Of a stretch of 7,013 bases of DNA, positions 6,135 through 7,013 are shown piece after piece; the first letter of the stretch is position 1; each line of letters starts with the position of its first letter. This stretch comes from Planctomycetota bacterium (GTDB lineage Bacteria > Planctomycetota > Phycisphaerae > SM23-33 > FEN-1343). The stretch covers positions 1-7,013 of the forward strand of contig JABMQG010000426.1 in NCBI GenBank assembly GCA_013203365.1, in the 5' to 3' direction. The translations under genes and the position numbers were made by a program. The notes beneath the pieces are model-generated. The model worked only from the letters and a program-made list of their open reading frames with translations. It had not been told where the DNA came from and did no database searches.

Positions 6135-7013
6135 TCAGTCCTCCTGAATGCTTGCAGATGCCAGCGCAGGGGTTTTGCTCGGCAGGAAAAGTTCGTCGAG
6201 ATTTGCGCCGCACCACTCGACCGCACTGGCCGCAATCTTCGGGTCGAACTGCGTGCCGACACAGCGTTCCAGCTCGCCCAGCATCTTCCCAACCGGATAG
6301 CCCGTCTTGTAGGTTCGCTCCATAAGCATGGCGTCTATGCAGTCGGCAACGCAGATGATGCGAGAAGCAAACGGGATTTCATCCCCGGCCAGACCGTCCG
6401 GATAGCCCTCGCCGTCCCATCTCTCGTGATGGTATCGGACCAGTTGCGCCTCCTTGCCGAACAAGGTGATGTTCGCCAATATCTCGGCCCCAAGCTTCGG
6501 GTGGCGGCGAATGTGCTCGAATTCCTCATCCGACAGTTTGCCAGGCTTGACCAGGACGTGATCGGGAACACCGATCTTGCCTATGTCGTGCAGGAGCGAG
6601 GCAACCCGGATATGTTCGACCATATCCTCGGGGACATTGAGCGCCCTGGCCAGACCGACCGCATAGTGCGTTACCTGCTCGCTATGCCTTCTGGTGTACG
6701 GGTCCTTCGCCTCCACCGCACGAACGAGTGCTCGGACGCTGTCCAACGCCGCCTGCTTCACCTGCTCGCTCAACTCCATTGCCGCAGCGGCCCGGTGGGG
6801 CAGTTGCGGACTGCCGGCGTCACCACTGGCCGCCTTGGACACCAGTTCAGCCAGTTCGCCATGCTTAAAAGGTTTTTCCAAGTAGTCGTAGGCCCCCAGC
6901 ATGATCGCCTGGGCGAGATATTCACACCTGGATACCCCCGTGACCAGGATGACCTTACAGGCCGGGGCATGCTGTTTGACGTAGGCCAAAAGGTCCAGGC
7001 CGCTGACATGCGG
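6135..7013 (-). CDS. HD-GYP response regulator, cyclic di-GMP phosphodiesterase (5' end outside window)
   Basis: 292 residues are visible, numbered here from the right edge; the frame is open there, so the start is missing. Residues 1-60 are the end of a CheY-like receiver domain: the GLDLL helix, the VILVTG strand with switch Thr25, and the AYDYLEKPF motif with conserved Lys48. The phosphorylated Asp lies outside the window. A linker helix (about 77-100) leads to a complete HD-GYP domain with all expected metal ligands: H110, H142-D143 in LLHDIGKIGVPD, H171, H195-H196 and D224. The GYP signature is at 203-205 in RWDGEGYPDGL. Such proteins hydrolyse cyclic di-GMP to pGpG/GMP in the cytoplasm, with activity set by phosphorylation from a partner histidine kinase. 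It is followed on the same strand by the FapA-like gene after 367 bp. Activity looks intact because no key residue is missing. Confidence 0.95.
   Translation of the reverse strand, partial: PHVSGLDLLAYVKQHAPACKVILVTGVSRCEYLAQAIMLGAYDYLEKPFKHGELAELVSKAASGDAGSPQLPHRAAAAMELSEQVKQAALDSVRALVRAVEAKDPYTRRHSEQVTHYAVGLARALNVPEDMVEHIRVASLLHDIGKIGVPDHVLVKPGKLSDEEFEHIRRHPKLGAEILANITLFGKEAQLVRYHHERWDGEGYPDGLAGDEIPFASRIICVADCIDAMLMERTYKTGYPVGKMLGELERCVGTQFDPKIAASAVEWCGANLDELFLPSKTPALASASIQED

Overview
The window is GC-rich and reads as bacterial chromosome. It carries five protein genes: one partial gene on the + strand at the left edge, and four genes on the - strand covering the rest, the last cut by the right edge. 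Two features suggest an anaerobic or facultative member of the PVC group (Planctomycetota, Lentisphaerota or Kiritimatiellota): an Fe-S aldo/keto reductase fused to a CBM9-like beta-sandwich, and a divergent uroporphyrinogen-decarboxylase-like protein of a type I associate with that group. This placement is an inference from gene content. There is no rRNA or other phylogenetic marker here.

Left to right: 2-625 (+) is the C-terminal end of an unrecognised beta-rich protein. It converges on the - strand block across a 108-bp gap holding a perfect 9-bp hairpin (689-717). At 734-1828 (-) is a UroD-superfamily protein, 84 bp downstream of 1913-3910 (-), which is a three-part protein: aldo/keto reductase, 2x[4Fe-4S] ferredoxin module and CBM9-like domain. 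These two probably form a transcription unit. At 4133-5767 (-) is a FapA/DUF342 protein. At 6135-7013 (-) is a response regulator with the end of a receiver domain and a complete HD-GYP c-di-GMP phosphodiesterase domain.

The right half (HD-GYP regulator, FapA) looks like signalling and cell-surface or motility control. The left half (reductase, UroD-like) looks like anaerobic metabolism of an unknown substrate. The intergenic regions are long for a tight operon (222 and 367 bp), so the two halves may be transcribed separately.

The most unexplained stretch is the 367-bp gap at 5768-6134. It holds no convincing gene but is dense in nested and competing inverted repeats. It ends in a canonical intrinsic terminator oriented for the + strand, where no protein gene exists. 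This could be a structured or antisense RNA. No CRISPR array, tRNA, rRNA, transposase or integrase was seen.
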